A stretch of DNA of 64,000 nucleotides from NCBI GenBank assembly GCA_021371935.1, contig JAJFVF010000013.1, positions 186,001 through 250,000 of the forward strand, written 5' to 3'. The notes beneath the pieces are model-generated. The model saw only the letters and a list, made by a program, of their open reading frames with translations, searched no databases and was not told the origin of the DNA. Position 1 is the stretch's first letter. The number at the start of each line of letters is the position of its first letter. Positions 1 through 8,852 of this stretch are shown here, piece after piece. The stretch is from a bacterium (GTDB lineage Bacteria > Armatimonadota > UBA5829). A program made the position numbers and the translations under genes.

Positions 1-497
1 AGGGAGCGACACCTGAAATGGTTGCTCAGCTTGATGATGCTCTGTGTAATTATGCACAAGTTTTATGCAAAGACTTGAACAAAGATGTGGCGCAAATGCC
101 TGGAGCAGGAGCTGCCGGCGGCATGGGAGCAGGTTTGGCTGCATTTTTGGATGCAGAACTGCGTTCTGGTATAGATATGGTGCTGGATGCAGCCGGATTT
201 GACGAAGCTCTGGACGGTGCTGATCTTGTAATTACGGGCGAAGGCAGGCTCGACGAGCAGACTGCCTATGGCAAGACCATAGGCGGCGTATTAAAGCGGG
301 CGTCAGCCAAAAGTGTGCCTGTTGTTGCGATTGCAGGTTCTGTGTCAGCAGATATACGTGCGCTGCTGAAATCTGGTCTCATTACATTCAGTATAGTATC
401 GGGACCTGTTTGCCTGGATTACTCGATGTCTCATGCAGCCGAGCTGATAGAGGCCGTATCTGCAAATTTAATCAGCTTAGCGGCAAGGATGCGCTGA
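1..497 (+). CDS. Glycerate kinase, C-terminal part (cut by window edge)
   Basis: The frame is open from the left edge (codons from base 3 read GATPEM before the first internal ATG at 18), so this is the 3' end of a longer gene. The visible ~165 residues match the C-terminal half of type I glycerate 2-kinases: a glycine-rich GAGAAGGMGAGL stretch, then an ADLVITGEGRLDEQT block followed by YGKT. The family phosphorylates D-glycerate with ATP in the cytoplasm, feeding glycolysis from glyoxylate or serine breakdown. It ends 120 bases before nadE, which has its own promoter. The family call is confident; whether the product is 2- or 3-phosphoglycerate cannot be read here. Confidence 0.9.
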   Translation, partial: GATPEMVAQLDDALCNYAQVLCKDLNKDVAQMPGAGAAGGMGAGLAAFLDAELRSGIDMVLDAAGFDEALDGADLVITGEGRLDEQTAYGKTIGGVLKRASAKSVPVVAIAGSVSADIRALLKSGLITFSIVSGPVCLDYSMSHAAELIEAVSANLISLAARMR

Positions 498-532
498 AAG
501 TCCACCTCTTCTGCACAATTTTCAACTAAGCC

Positions 533-561
533 TTAACTCCTGCGCTCGAATCTGGTAGAAT
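533..561 (+). promoter_or_regulatory. Sigma-70-type promoter for nadE
   Basis: TTAACT (533-538), a 17-base spacer and TAGAAT (556-561) match the housekeeping -35/-10 consensus at 4 and 5 of 6 positions. It is correctly placed about 50 bases upstream of the nadE start codon. Confidence 0.55.
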
Positions 562-567
562 ATAACC

Positions 568-604
568 AGCAAATAATCAATACAAAATACTAGATACTAA
601 ATCA
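568..604. repeat. AT-rich dispersed repeat, copy 1 (family C)
   Basis: The reverse complement of this stretch reads TGATTTAGTATCTAGTATTT followed by TGTATTGATTATTTG. The same core occurs near 12845, 36789, 44162 and 55180, always between genes. This copy sits between the nadE promoter and its ribosome-binding site, so it is part of the nadE leader. Confidence 0.65.
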
Positions 605-617
605 GTAGGGGGCTTTA

Positions 618-1358
618 ATGGCAGTGGATCTAGCTCGTCCGATGGCAGGGCAGATTAGTGTTTGGATGGGCAATAAGGTTCGTGAAGCAGGAGCCAAAGG
701 GCTTGTGTTCGGCATGAGCGGCGGCATTGATTCATCCGTGGTTGCGGTGCTCTCCAAAATGGCATGCGGTGATAATGTGCTGGGGATGATAATGCCCTGC
801 CATTCCAATCCTGCATCTGCAGAGGATGCTCGGCTGGTTGCGCGTAAATTCGGCATCAAGACCCATTTTGCCGATCTTACTGCCACGTATGATGTGCTTG
901 TGCCAAGGATTCCACATGTCGAGGGTTTCGAGCTTACCAACGTTAGGCCCCGCCTGAGAATGACCGCTCTCTATTGCGCTGCGCAGGCATTGGGCTATCT
1001 TGTGGCAGGCACAAGCAACAGGACTGAGATCGAGATAGGTTATTACACAAAGTGGGGCGACGGCGGCAGCGATATGTTGCCTTTGGGCAATTTTTATAAG
1101 CATCAGATATATCAAATTGCTCGTGAGCTGGACATGCCCAAGGAGATTATGGAGAAGGCTCCCACGGCTGACCTCTGGGAGGGTCAGACTGATGAAAACG
1201 AGATCGGCATGACATATGAGGAACTTGACTCAATACTTGCTGCTCTCAATTCCGGTGAGCTTTCAGGCTTCGATCCTGATTCGGTTGAAAGAGTGCGCAA
1301 GCTTATTGGCGATTCTGAGCATAAGCGGCTGGCCATTCCCAGGTTTATGCCGGTATAG
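618..1358 (+). CDS. nadE: NAD synthetase, ammonia-dependent type
   Basis: This enzyme amidates nicotinic acid adenine dinucleotide to NAD+ with ATP, the last step of NAD synthesis. The 246-residue protein has the adenylating PP-loop SGGIDSS at residues 34-40, GTSNRTE, and the conserved KAPTADLWEGQTDE block near residues 178-191. It has no N-terminal glutaminase (nitrilase) domain, so it should use free ammonia or an external glutamine amidotransferase. The start follows a GTAGGGGG ribosome-binding site. It appears monocistronic: the next gene lies 150 bases away and encodes an unrelated secreted protein. Confidence 0.95.
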   Translation: MAVDLARPMAGQISVWMGNKVREAGAKGLVFGMSGGIDSSVVAVLSKMACGDNVLGMIMPCHSNPASAEDARLVARKFGIKTHFADLTATYDVLVPRIPHVEGFELTNVRPRLRMTALYCAAQALGYLVAGTSNRTEIEIGYYTKWGDGGSDMLPLGNFYKHQIYQIARELDMPKEIMEKAPTADLWEGQTDENEIGMTYEELDSILAALNSGELSGFDPDSVERVRKLIGDSEHKRLAIPRFMPV

Positions 1359-1510
1359 GGAACTTCAAGCGTGCACATTCAGTCCCATAATAAGGAATAT
1401 CACGCATAGTGAACAATCGCTATCGTCTATTTCCTAATTCCTGTTTTTATTGACTTGCCTGCCTTGGTTGTAGTACCATTTTGGCGTTAAGCATCACTTG
1501 GAGTGTGAAG

Positions 1511-2833
1511 ATGTCTCGTAGCTATACAAGGTTGTTTCTGTGCGTTCTCTCGATATTTATGCTGATGGCGATGGTTGTTCCGTGCCAATCAATGTCGGTA
1601 TACTGGCCAAAACCTGACCAGATCGTTCGAGAGAATGTAAAGATATCAGTTCCCGGCTCATCAGTCCCCAAAGATTCCTTTATTTCCGTACTGGTAGGTG
1701 AGGTTGGCAAGGAAAATTTTGTCCTTGCAGTCGATTCGGAGAGTGTACGCGCCAAAAATGGCACAATTAACATTTTGTGGAACAGCAAGTCCCCGTATCG
1801 CACCGTGTCAAACCCCAAAGACGACCACTACTTCAAGGACGGCAAATACAATATAAAGATCGAGGTTCACAAGCAGAGCAAGACCTCTTCAAGTATAATG
1901 GATACTGCAAGCGTGCCGATTGTATTGAAGAACAAGATAGCACGACCAAATCCGGCTCCGGGCATAAATCTTGTAAACAGGCTGAGCTTTGGCCAGATGA
2001 ACACATATAAAATCAGGTCGGATGTGCAGGTATTCGAGGTGGTTTCAGGAATAGCTCTACCGATTGTTGGCGGATTAGGAATGTCGGGCGAGTTCAAAGT
2101 TGTTCAGAGTGTCGAAGATGTCCGCAATACGGGTGATTATCTGCTCAGATACCGCATTGATGGCACTCCTTATGTGACACAGTTCGGCCAGAGGATGAAA
2201 CTCTACGAATTCGATCAAATCAAACCCCAGCTATACAGAGTGATGGACAAATACGGCAATGTGATTGACCGCAACATGTTCAGCAAACAGGCTCAGTTCA
2301 AAATCACGGACATACTGCCTGTCCTGCCTAAACATGCCGTAAAGGAGGGAGACTCCTGGCCGGATAGCATGAGCATTAAGCTCGATGGTCTTACTGACGC
2401 AATTTATCTTAAGGGAACATGCTCGCTGGACTCGTTTGAATGGCAGAGTGGACGCGAGTGTGTGAAACTGATCTCGAAGATGTCCGGCAAATCGACAATC
2501 GCCCTGATTGACGGCAAGATACGCAGTTCGGATGATGTCGTAAATGCCGATGTTGTGACCTATTTTGACTATAAAAACGGCAAAACGATCAGACGGGACG
2601 TAACCCTTGAGTTTCGTGTGATTGTCGAGCCGGGCGCAGGAGATGTGAGCTTGAGCGGGGGAGTTCCTCAGGCATCTTCAACAGGTGGTTTCTACCATTC
2701 TGCTTCTCCCGTAAGTAATCAGGGGTTTGATCAACCCGGCCCACCTTCGATGAATGGCAATATATCAAACAGCACAGCCGGTTACAAAAAGGGCAAAGTG
2801 CAGATTACATCCAGTATAGTTTTGGCGAGCTAG
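1511..2833 (+). CDS. Secreted protein of unknown function
   Basis: I do not recognise this 440-residue protein. The chosen ATG at 1511 has GGAG seven bases upstream and gives a clean signal peptide (SRSYTR, a hydrophobic run, then cleavage near PCQS); an in-frame TTG at 1481 would put ten extra residues before it. The mature protein starts with an Ig- or fibronectin-like beta-rich segment beginning SVYWPKPDQIV, as in proteins with extracellular ligand-binding modules. A larger beta-rich domain follows, then a Gly/Ser/Pro-rich tail. It probably acts outside the cytoplasmic membrane. It ends 8 bases before the helicase gene and may be cotranscribed with it, although no functional link is evident. 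Confidence 0.75.
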   Translation: MSRSYTRLFLCVLSIFMLMAMVVPCQSMSVYWPKPDQIVRENVKISVPGSSVPKDSFISVLVGEVGKENFVLAVDSESVRAKNGTINILWNSKSPYRTVSNPKDDHYFKDGKYNIKIEVHKQSKTSSSIMDTASVPIVLKNKIARPNPAPGINLVNRLSFGQMNTYKIRSDVQVFEVVSGIALPIVGGLGMSGEFKVVQSVEDVRNTGDYLLRYRIDGTPYVTQFGQRMKLYEFDQIKPQLYRVMDKYGNVIDRNMFSKQAQFKITDILPVLPKHAVKEGDSWPDSMSIKLDGLTDAIYLKGTCSLDSFEWQSGRECVKLISKMSGKSTIALIDGKIRSSDDVVNADVVTYFDYKNGKTIRRDVTLEFRVIVEPGAGDVSLSGGVPQASSTGGFYHSASPVSNQGFDQPGPPSMNGNISNSTAGYKKGKVQITSSIVLAS

Positions 2834-2840
2834 CGGAATT

Positions 2841-5159
2841 GTGAACGCGAATGCTTTTCTGGATTCCATAAGAAGTTCCAAGGAGTATCGCGGTCAGATA
2901 GCTCATGTCGAGCACATTCCACCAAGAGCGGCTGCATGGCGGCCGGTTGAACCGCCTGTTGCCGGGCAGACATCAGATGCGCTTGATCGTTTGGGTATCA
3001 CGCGGCTCTATATTCATCAAGCTGATGCGATAGAGGCAGTGCGCGCCGGGCAAAGCATAGTCGTTGTGACTGCCACGGCAAGCGGCAAGACACTTTGCTA
3101 CAATGTGCCTGTTATGGAGGCGCTTGAAGCAAATCCCAAGTCACGCGCGCTCTATATATATCCAACAAAAGCGCTTGCTCAAGACCAACTCGGCAAGATC
3201 AGGCAGTTCGGCCTGGACTTTATCAAACCTGCCACATATGACGGCGATACACCTCGTCAGGAACGGCCATTCATCAAAACCACGGCCAATATAATCCTCA
3301 CCAATCCAGATATGCTCCATATCGGTGTGCTGCCGTATCATTCCACATGGTCGGAGCTTTTTCGCAACCTCAAGTTCGTCGTGATTGATGAGGTACACAC
3401 ATATCGAGGCGTGTTCGGCGCACATGTAGCCAATGTTATCAGGCGTCTGAGACGAATCGCAAAGTATTACGGGTCCGAGCCGCAGTTTATTTGTTCATCG
3501 GCCACCGTTGGCGAACCCGGCAGGCTGGTGCATGATCTCACCGGCGTAGATGCCCGCGTGATAGATGATGACGGATCACCATCGGGTCCGAAGTCATTCG
3601 TATTCTGGAACCCGCCGTTTATCTCCGGTAAAGATGAACGAAGAAGCGCAAATTCGGAGGCAGTGAAGCTATTCGTGAAGATGGTCGAGTCCGGGATACG
3701 CACGATTGTCTTCACTAAAGCTCGAAAAACAGCCGAGTTGATATACAGATATGCGCGGACGGAGCTTAAGGACGAAAAGTCGGCCATTGCAGACAGGATC
3801 ATGGCCTATCGCGCCGGCTATAAGCCGACTGAGAGGCGCGAGATCGAGCGAAGGCTTTTTACGGGTGATCTGATGGGCGTGACATCCACCACTGCGCTTG
3901 AAGTCGGAGTGGACATAGGTGGGTTGGACTGCGTGGTGATGACGGGCTATCCGGGCACGGTGGCCAGCACATGGCAGCAGGCGGGACGATCGGGCAGGGG
4001 ACTTGCCGAGTCAATGGCTGTCCTGATTGCACTGGATAACCCCATAGACCAGTATATGATGCGCAATCCAGGCTATTTTTTCACTTCGGCGAACGAGCGC
4101 GCGATAGTCGATTCGCAAAATCCATATATCTTGGCCGATCATCTGCTCTGCGCAGCATATGAGATGCCTCTTACCAATGAAGAAGTGACATCGCTTTTCG
4201 GTGTACGTGCATATGAGCTGCTGGGAATGCTCTCGGACCTTGGACAGATTGAATATAGGCACAGGTGGTATTGGGCAGGCTCGAATTATCCAGCCGCGGA
4301 TGTAAATATACGTTCGACCGGAGGGGGCAGCTATGATATTGTGTCCGTCGAAAACGGCGGCACGCTGCTTGGCACAGTTGACGCTTCGAGCGCATTCGAC
4401 ACAATCCACCCTGGCGCAGTTTATCTGCATGCGGGCGAGAGCTATGTTGTGACAAACCTTGATCTAGATGAAAAGGTTGCTTATGTCGAAAAGAGCGAGG
4501 TCAACTACTACACCACGCCTGCCGACCAGACAAAGATACTGGTCGAGCATGAGCAGGAATCGCGCATTCTATATCGATCTGTGAATGATACAGCCGACAC
4601 CCGACCGCCGAGTGCCGACGTCTTCTTCGGAGACGTGGTCGTATCCAATCAGGTGACTCATTACTGGCGCAAGCGTCTCTTCAGCGACGAGATAATAGAG
4701 AAGCGTCCGCTGGACCTGCCTGAGACCGAGCTTCACACCCAGGCTGTGTGGTTCGCCTTGCCTGACGAAGTCAAGAATAAGATAATCGGCAGAGGGTTTG
4801 ACCTTGCCGGAACGATCCATGCAATTGAGCATGCGGCAATTGGCCTGCTGCCACTGTTTGCGCTCTGTGACAGGCAGGACATTGGCGGCGTCTCACATCC
4901 AAACCATCCAGACACTGACGGCATGCCTGCGATTTTTATATATGATGGCTACGCGGGTGGGGTAGGACTTGCTCGGACTGCCTTTGAGCGCATCGAGGAA
5001 CTGCTTTCAGCCACGCTTACCACCATTCGTGATTGCCAATGCGACGACGGCTGCCCATCGTGCATTCAATCGCCTAAATGCGGCAATAATAATGAGCCTC
5101 TCGATAAAGCCGGGGCGGTTTTTGCGTTGAGCGAGATTATGACAAAAACCGATTGCTAG
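2841..5159 (+). CDS. mrfA: MrfA/Hrq1-type DExH helicase with C-terminal zinc (MZB/DUF1998) domain
   Basis: This is a superfamily 2 DNA helicase of the MrfA (YprA) / Hrq1 group, which acts in repair of mitomycin-type DNA lesions in Bacillus. The 772 residues show motif I TATASGKT (77-84), motif II DEVH (183-186), motif III SSAT, and a motif V-VI region ending QQAGRSGRG. The C-terminal domain ends in a four-cysteine cluster (CQCDDGCPSC...KCGN), the zinc site of the family. Start is GTG at 2841, 8 bases after the previous stop. Its stop overlaps the stop of the convergent nucleotidyltransferase gene by 4 bases. The partner exonuclease MrfB is not seen next to it. Confidence 0.9.
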   Translation: MNANAFLDSIRSSKEYRGQIAHVEHIPPRAAAWRPVEPPVAGQTSDALDRLGITRLYIHQADAIEAVRAGQSIVVVTATASGKTLCYNVPVMEALEANPKSRALYIYPTKALAQDQLGKIRQFGLDFIKPATYDGDTPRQERPFIKTTANIILTNPDMLHIGVLPYHSTWSELFRNLKFVVIDEVHTYRGVFGAHVANVIRRLRRIAKYYGSEPQFICSSATVGEPGRLVHDLTGVDARVIDDDGSPSGPKSFVFWNPPFISGKDERRSANSEAVKLFVKMVESGIRTIVFTKARKTAELIYRYARTELKDEKSAIADRIMAYRAGYKPTERREIERRLFTGDLMGVTSTTALEVGVDIGGLDCVVMTGYPGTVASTWQQAGRSGRGLAESMAVLIALDNPIDQYMMRNPGYFFTSANERAIVDSQNPYILADHLLCAAYEMPLTNEEVTSLFGVRAYELLGMLSDLGQIEYRHRWYWAGSNYPAADVNIRSTGGGSYDIVSVENGGTLLGTVDASSAFDTIHPGAVYLHAGESYVVTNLDLDEKVAYVEKSEVNYYTTPADQTKILVEHEQESRILYRSVNDTADTRPPSADVFFGDVVVSNQVTHYWRKRLFSDEIIEKRPLDLPETELHTQAVWFALPDEVKNKIIGRGFDLAGTIHAIEHAAIGLLPLFALCDRQDIGGVSHPNHPDTDGMPAIFIYDGYAGGVGLARTAFERIEELLSATLTTIRDCQCDDGCPSCIQSPKCGNNNEPLDKAGAVFALSEIMTKTDC

Positions 5160-5977
5160 ACGAAAAGATACCACTCGTCAAGCCAGGGTTGAGGCCCGTA
5201 GTGTCTATTGATGAAAGCTGCTATTTTGATCAGCAGTGCATATCCGTCTGAGAACTGCTTGTAGCTTTCCAGTTCCAGGTGCTTTTCGTTTCGATCAGCG
5301 ATACATGCCGCATAGTCTTCTATTTGCGATTTGTTCGATCTACCGAATCGTGTGGTGCCGATATATGGGAACAACCACTTGTCGTGCGGATAGCACTTTC
5401 CATCCATAAGATAGCATATCTGGCAAAGTTCCTGTATGACCTTGACTGTGTGAAGTATGACACCGACGTTATCGCCTCTCATAAGCGGATGGCGCAGCCA
5501 ATCGAGATTGAGATTAATGCTCAGATATTTGGCTTTGATAGCATCCAGAGGCTGTGCAAGCAAATCTTTCGACAAGGAAGATATCAGTGATGCATACATG
5601 CCGGCAGGGTCATGCATTATATGAACATTTTGATATTCCCATATTTCAGGATAATCAGGCTTGCTGAAATATCCGGCCAATTTATCGAAGCTTTCAAAAT
5701 TATAGTGTCCTTCCCAATCTCTAAGCGGCACAAATATGCCGTCGGACCTTTGAATCATCCCATGGTGACGATATCCTGATATTATTTTCCCGATAGTATC
5801 GGAGTCTGTGAAAAAGACAAAATCAATGTCGGAATACCTGTCGGCGTTTCCGCGAGCCGTGCTTCCTTTCAGGACAAGTGAGAGTTTGTCCCAATAAGAG
5901 CGCAGTACTATATGATCAGACAATTCTTTTGTGTATGCTTCAGCTTTGCTGAGTAGAGCTGCACTTTTTTTATTCAT
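5156..5977 (-). CDS. Nucleotidyltransferase-fold protein (DUF4037-like C-terminus)
   Basis: The N-terminal region carries the polymerase-beta-type nucleotidyltransferase signature: GSTARG at residues 38-43 and the metal-binding pair D50/D52 in SDIDF. Such enzymes transfer nucleotides to small molecules, RNA or proteins. The C-terminal half is helical, and its CYPHDKWL segment recalls DUF4037 proteins. The ATG at 5977 is chosen because the longer frame begins with TTG and adds 19 residues before the recognisable protein. No antitoxin-like HEPN or MNT partner is adjacent, so a toxin-antitoxin role is not supported. The substrate is unknown. Confidence 0.75.
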   Translation of the reverse strand: MNKKSAALLSKAEAYTKELSDHIVLRSYWDKLSLVLKGSTARGNADRYSDIDFVFFTDSDTIGKIISGYRHHGMIQRSDGIFVPLRDWEGHYNFESFDKLAGYFSKPDYPEIWEYQNVHIMHDPAGMYASLISSLSKDLLAQPLDAIKAKYLSINLNLDWLRHPLMRGDNVGVILHTVKVIQELCQICYLMDGKCYPHDKWLFPYIGTTRFGRSNKSQIEDYAACIADRNEKHLELESYKQFSDGYALLIKIAAFINRHYGPQPWLDEWYLFV

Positions 5978-6049
5978 GTGAATCACGCTTGTTCGAGATA
6001 CATAAATATAACCTGTTGATTTGGCACAAGTCAATAGTATGCGTACATA

Positions 6050-6078
6050 AAAAAAGCCGACCCATTCGATCGGCTTTT
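6050..6078 (-). terminator. Intrinsic terminator of the initiator tRNA gene
   Basis: A 9-bp stem AAAAGCCGA/TCGGCTTTT (6052-6060 and 6070-6078) with a 9-base loop is followed on the minus strand by a run of T. It lies directly downstream of the tRNA gene. Confidence 0.85.
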
Positions 6079-6085
6079 ATATTCA

Positions 6086-6162
<77 letters not shown>

Positions 6163-6173
6163 TCGACTTAAAT

Positions 6174-6202
6174 AGTATACCACTCTTGAGTGTTCCTGTA
6201 AA
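6174..6202 (-). promoter_or_regulatory. Promoter of the initiator tRNA gene
   Basis: Read on the minus strand: TTTACA, 17-base spacer, TATACT. Five of six bases match in each box. The -10 box lies 12 bases from the mature tRNA 5' end. The spacer contains a short palindrome, CACTCTTGAGTG. Confidence 0.8.
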
Positions 6203-6250
6203 GCATTTATGGGTCTAGTTTTGAATTTATGGCTGACTGCATAAAATCAA

Positions 6251-6280
6251 AGCGCGAAAGAGTAGGGGCTCCTCCGCGCT
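6251..6280 (-). terminator. Possible terminator after the Spy-like gene
   Basis: AGCGCG (6251-6256) pairs with CGCGCT (6275-6280), with an inner GAG/CTC pairing. On the minus strand it is followed by TTTGATTTT. It sits just downstream of the stop at 6286. The loop is long, so this is a moderate call. Confidence 0.45.
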
Positions 6281-6285
6281 GTTTA

Positions 6286-6921
6286 TTATATTGCGCTATT
6301 TTTTGTGCGCATCCTTGGGTTTTGAAACAGCTCATTGAACTTCTTCAACTGATCCAGCGTGAGCTGCTCCTTAACCCGACTAATACTGCTCTCGCGAATC
6401 TCTTTGCATCTTGCCTGCCTGGTTTCGGTAGTCAGAGTAGTGTCCTGCTTTATGGCTTTGATCTTTTCGGTGCTTTCTTTCATGATCGAGTCAATGGATG
6501 TTTTTTGCTTATCAGTAAGATTCAGTTTTGAAAGGATACCGAACAGTGGAGACGCAGGCCCGCGGGTAAGTAGTCTGCCTATGAGTTTCATCTTTTCAGC
6601 TTTTGCCCGCTGTTCGGCATTAAGCACGTTCATGATTTCTTCACTCGCGCTCTGTCTCAATGCTTTGATCTTTGATTGCTTTTCCTCTTTGACGGCACTG
6701 GATTCTTCTATTTCTCTGATGTCGGCATGGAATTTCTTGATAATGCTGTCGATACTCTTGATCTGATCCTGTGTTAGGTTGAGCTGCTTTGAAAGCCTGC
6801 CAATATTGGCCCTTTTGCCCGCAATTCCGCCACGACGCATTCCGTTTGTCCTCTGAGCAAAAGATGCGCACGATAGAATAAAGACTGCCAGCACTGTTAT
6901 GACTGCGATTTTCCTTTTCAT
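6286..6921 (-). CDS. Spy/CpxP-like periplasmic protein with LTxxQ repeats
   Basis: The 211-residue product starts with a signal peptide (MKRKIAVITVLAVFILS, cleavage near SFA) and is otherwise helical and highly charged. It contains two repeats of the LTxxQ kind typical of the Spy/CpxP family, LNLTQDQIKSID and LNLTDKQKTSID, and a third, LTLDQLKKF, near the end. Family members are ATP-independent periplasmic chaperones or stress sensors. The ATG at 6921 is preferred because AAGGAG lies just upstream and the signal peptide begins there; the longer frame adds 34 residues with no ribosome-binding site. It is divergent from the BON gene. The exact role is inferred from family only. Confidence 0.75.
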   Translation of the reverse strand: MKRKIAVITVLAVFILSCASFAQRTNGMRRGGIAGKRANIGRLSKQLNLTQDQIKSIDSIIKKFHADIREIEESSAVKEEKQSKIKALRQSASEEIMNVLNAEQRAKAEKMKLIGRLLTRGPASPLFGILSKLNLTDKQKTSIDSIMKESTEKIKAIKQDTTLTTETRQARCKEIRESSISRVKEQLTLDQLKKFNELFQNPRMRTKNSAI

Positions 6922-7181
6922 TTTAGTTACTCCTTTGCAGTAATGCGATTTCTGAAAGAACAGACGTATGCATTGATTTATGGTTACAAGGTGCTGAATA
7001 ATTTTTACGAAACTCCATTGCACAATTATGTATCTTGCGGTGACATGCAGGTTTGTTTTTGGTCATGAACGGGGATAATAAATATGGATGTGCTGTGCTT
7101 TTGGCATCATCAGCTTGTGCAATCACAAATATTTGTTTTGAATCATTTGCCGGCGCCTCTGTCGTAGAAAGGAGGCGCATT

Positions 7182-7418
7182 ATGAGAAGTATTAGAGATG
7201 AAGCACTCATACAGCTCGTGCAGTCACGTTTGAACCAGAACAGGCTCACCGGCGGTGAGACAATTTATGTAACACTCGAAAATGGTGACGTGATCCTGGT
7301 TGGCTGGTGTGACCGCGAAGAGCAAAAGCTCGCCGCCGAAAGGATAGTATCCGGCACATACGGCGTGACGCACATCGTGTCAAGAATAAGGATCCGCAAG
7401 ATAAGGCAATTAATCTGA
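7182..7418 (+). CDS. Small BON-domain protein
   Basis: This 78-residue protein is essentially one BON domain: helix (EALIQLVQSRL), strand ending in TIYVTLENGDVILVGWC, helix (EEQKLAAERIV) and a final VTHIVSRIRI strand. BON domains bind phospholipid or associate with envelope proteins, but this copy has no signal peptide when started at 7182. That ATG is favoured by an AGAAAGGAGG ribosome-binding site six bases upstream; the longer frame from 7053 has none. Its last 9 bases overlap the end of the convergent M48 protease gene. Confidence 0.75.
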   Translation: MRSIRDEALIQLVQSRLNQNRLTGGETIYVTLENGDVILVGWCDREEQKLAAERIVSGTYGVTHIVSRIRIRKIRQLI

Positions 7419-8603
7419 GGCGCCGGCAAGTTCTTGCACTGCAACACATTCATTACTCAGCCAGTCTGCCCATGCAGCGCGGTTGAGCGCGGATTTTGCC
7501 TGAGCAAGAAGTTCTTCATTGCTGTTTTTTTGTGCCTGTCGATCCTCAGGTTCCACCTTTAGTATCTCTATATTGCCTGCAACAAGTGCACTCTGGGCAG
7601 TATTTTCCGTAATCGTTCTTGCAGAAATGCCTGAGTCGAGCATATTATTGATTTTTTTCGCAATAACTTCAGCTCGATCCTTCGATGTGGTGCCGTCCGC
7701 CAGCGGCGCGGGTGTACACACCTCGCGATCACATATTATCACCTTAAATTGGCTGCTGCCTTCGCTGATCGGGACCGCTTGAGCATATGCCACACCGCGT
7801 ATTTTTCTCACATTCGGCGCAAGCCCTTCGGCAACCATGGCGTTCATCACAGCTCCGACTCTTCTATAGGGTGATGGATGGTCCTTATATATGCCCAGGG
7901 GCAGGGTTGGGTTTTCCGCTTGTTTTCTATCAAGTTTTTGCATGAATGCCAGCAGTCCGTCCGGTTTATATGATGACTTCACCATGTATGCGACCGCAGT
8001 CCTGTCGGCGTCACGCTCAGCTTCCATTGTATGGCTACTTGCGCTCCCTACTTTTAGCATCTGTGCGCCCAAAAGCAGGTTATTGAAATCGCTGCCTCTG
8101 ACCTTGCCGAAAATCCCCACAAGAGCAATCAGGGCCATATATTTGTCCAGTTTGGACTGTTCCTTAATGATCTTTGTGGTATGATGATGCGCAATATGAG
8201 CGATTTCATGTGCCAGAACACCCGCAAGTTCATCGTCCGACTCGACCATTTCCAGCAGACCTTTATTGACATATATGTAGCCGCCGGGGAGCGCAAATGC
8301 ATTGACATCAGGATCATCGACCACCTTAAAACGGTACTTGAACGGGGCAATTTTTGAATCGCCATATGAAGCGTGGACTTCATATTCACCGGCAATTTTG
8401 GCCAGTTTGTCGCCTATACGTTCCACTCTCTCGACAACGGTCTGGTCATCGACAATGTTCATTGTCTTTTCCATCCGTTCGGCATATTCGCGTCCCATCT
8501 TTTCCTCGTCTTGATATGAATCGGGATATGATGGGGAAATAACTGCCGTGAGCGAGGCAGCGAGGCACAGCATGAGCACATGAGATAGTCTTGCCCTTTT
8601 CAT
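7410..8603 (-). CDS. Secreted M48-family zinc metalloprotease
   Basis: A signal peptide (MKRARLSHVLMLCLAASL) leads into an M48 peptidase domain. The zinc motif is HEIAH at residues 132-136, preceded by DDELAGVLA. The third zinc ligand is likely E195 in the EAERDAD motif. The ALPGGYIYVNKGLLE segment is typical of BepA/LoiP-like periplasmic proteases, which degrade misassembled outer-membrane proteins. The product is 397 residues. The C-terminal ~130 residues have no recognisable TPR repeats. The start has GAGGTG upstream. A role in envelope quality control is inferred from family and export signal. Confidence 0.88.
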   Translation of the reverse strand: MKRARLSHVLMLCLAASLTAVISPSYPDSYQDEEKMGREYAERMEKTMNIVDDQTVVERVERIGDKLAKIAGEYEVHASYGDSKIAPFKYRFKVVDDPDVNAFALPGGYIYVNKGLLEMVESDDELAGVLAHEIAHIAHHHTTKIIKEQSKLDKYMALIALVGIFGKVRGSDFNNLLLGAQMLKVGSASSHTMEAERDADRTAVAYMVKSSYKPDGLLAFMQKLDRKQAENPTLPLGIYKDHPSPYRRVGAVMNAMVAEGLAPNVRKIRGVAYAQAVPISEGSSQFKVIICDREVCTPAPLADGTTSKDRAEVIAKKINNMLDSGISARTITENTAQSALVAGNIEILKVEPEDRQAQKNSNEELLAQAKSALNRAAWADWLSNECVAVQELAGASD

Positions 8604-8795
8604 GGTCGATTCACCTCGGACTCTGACCCATAGTCATTGATAATTAGGGTTACCCCTGGTGAAAGAAGTGCAAAACATATCTCGGTGAACGCATACTAAG
8701 CAATTACGGTCAGTAAATTGCACGTTTGTATGTGGTTTTACTGGTGTGAAAAACTATAGTGATATGCAAGCGACCAACCGTGATTTACTTAGAGC

Positions 8796-8822
8796 AAAAA
8801 AGCAGCGATTATTAGTCGCTGC
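8796..8822 (-). terminator. Intrinsic terminator after the STN-like gene
   Basis: GCAGCGA (8802-8808) and TCGCTGC (8816-8822) form a perfect 7-bp stem. On the minus strand it is followed by six T residues. It lies 30 bases past the stop at 8853. The rest of the 8604-8852 gap shows nothing else I can support. Confidence 0.9.
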
Positions 8823-8852
8823 CTGAATGTCGATCACAAAATGGAGGTGGGA

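Noticed and set aside
5156-5977. Toxin-antitoxin pair involving the nucleotidyltransferase
   Set aside because: No HEPN or small partner gene is adjacent. The neighbours are a helicase and a tRNA.
6174-6202. Palindrome CACTCTTGAGTG in the tRNA promoter as an operator site
   Set aside because: It is short and lies entirely in the spacer. tRNA promoters seldom have operators, and no partner site is visible.
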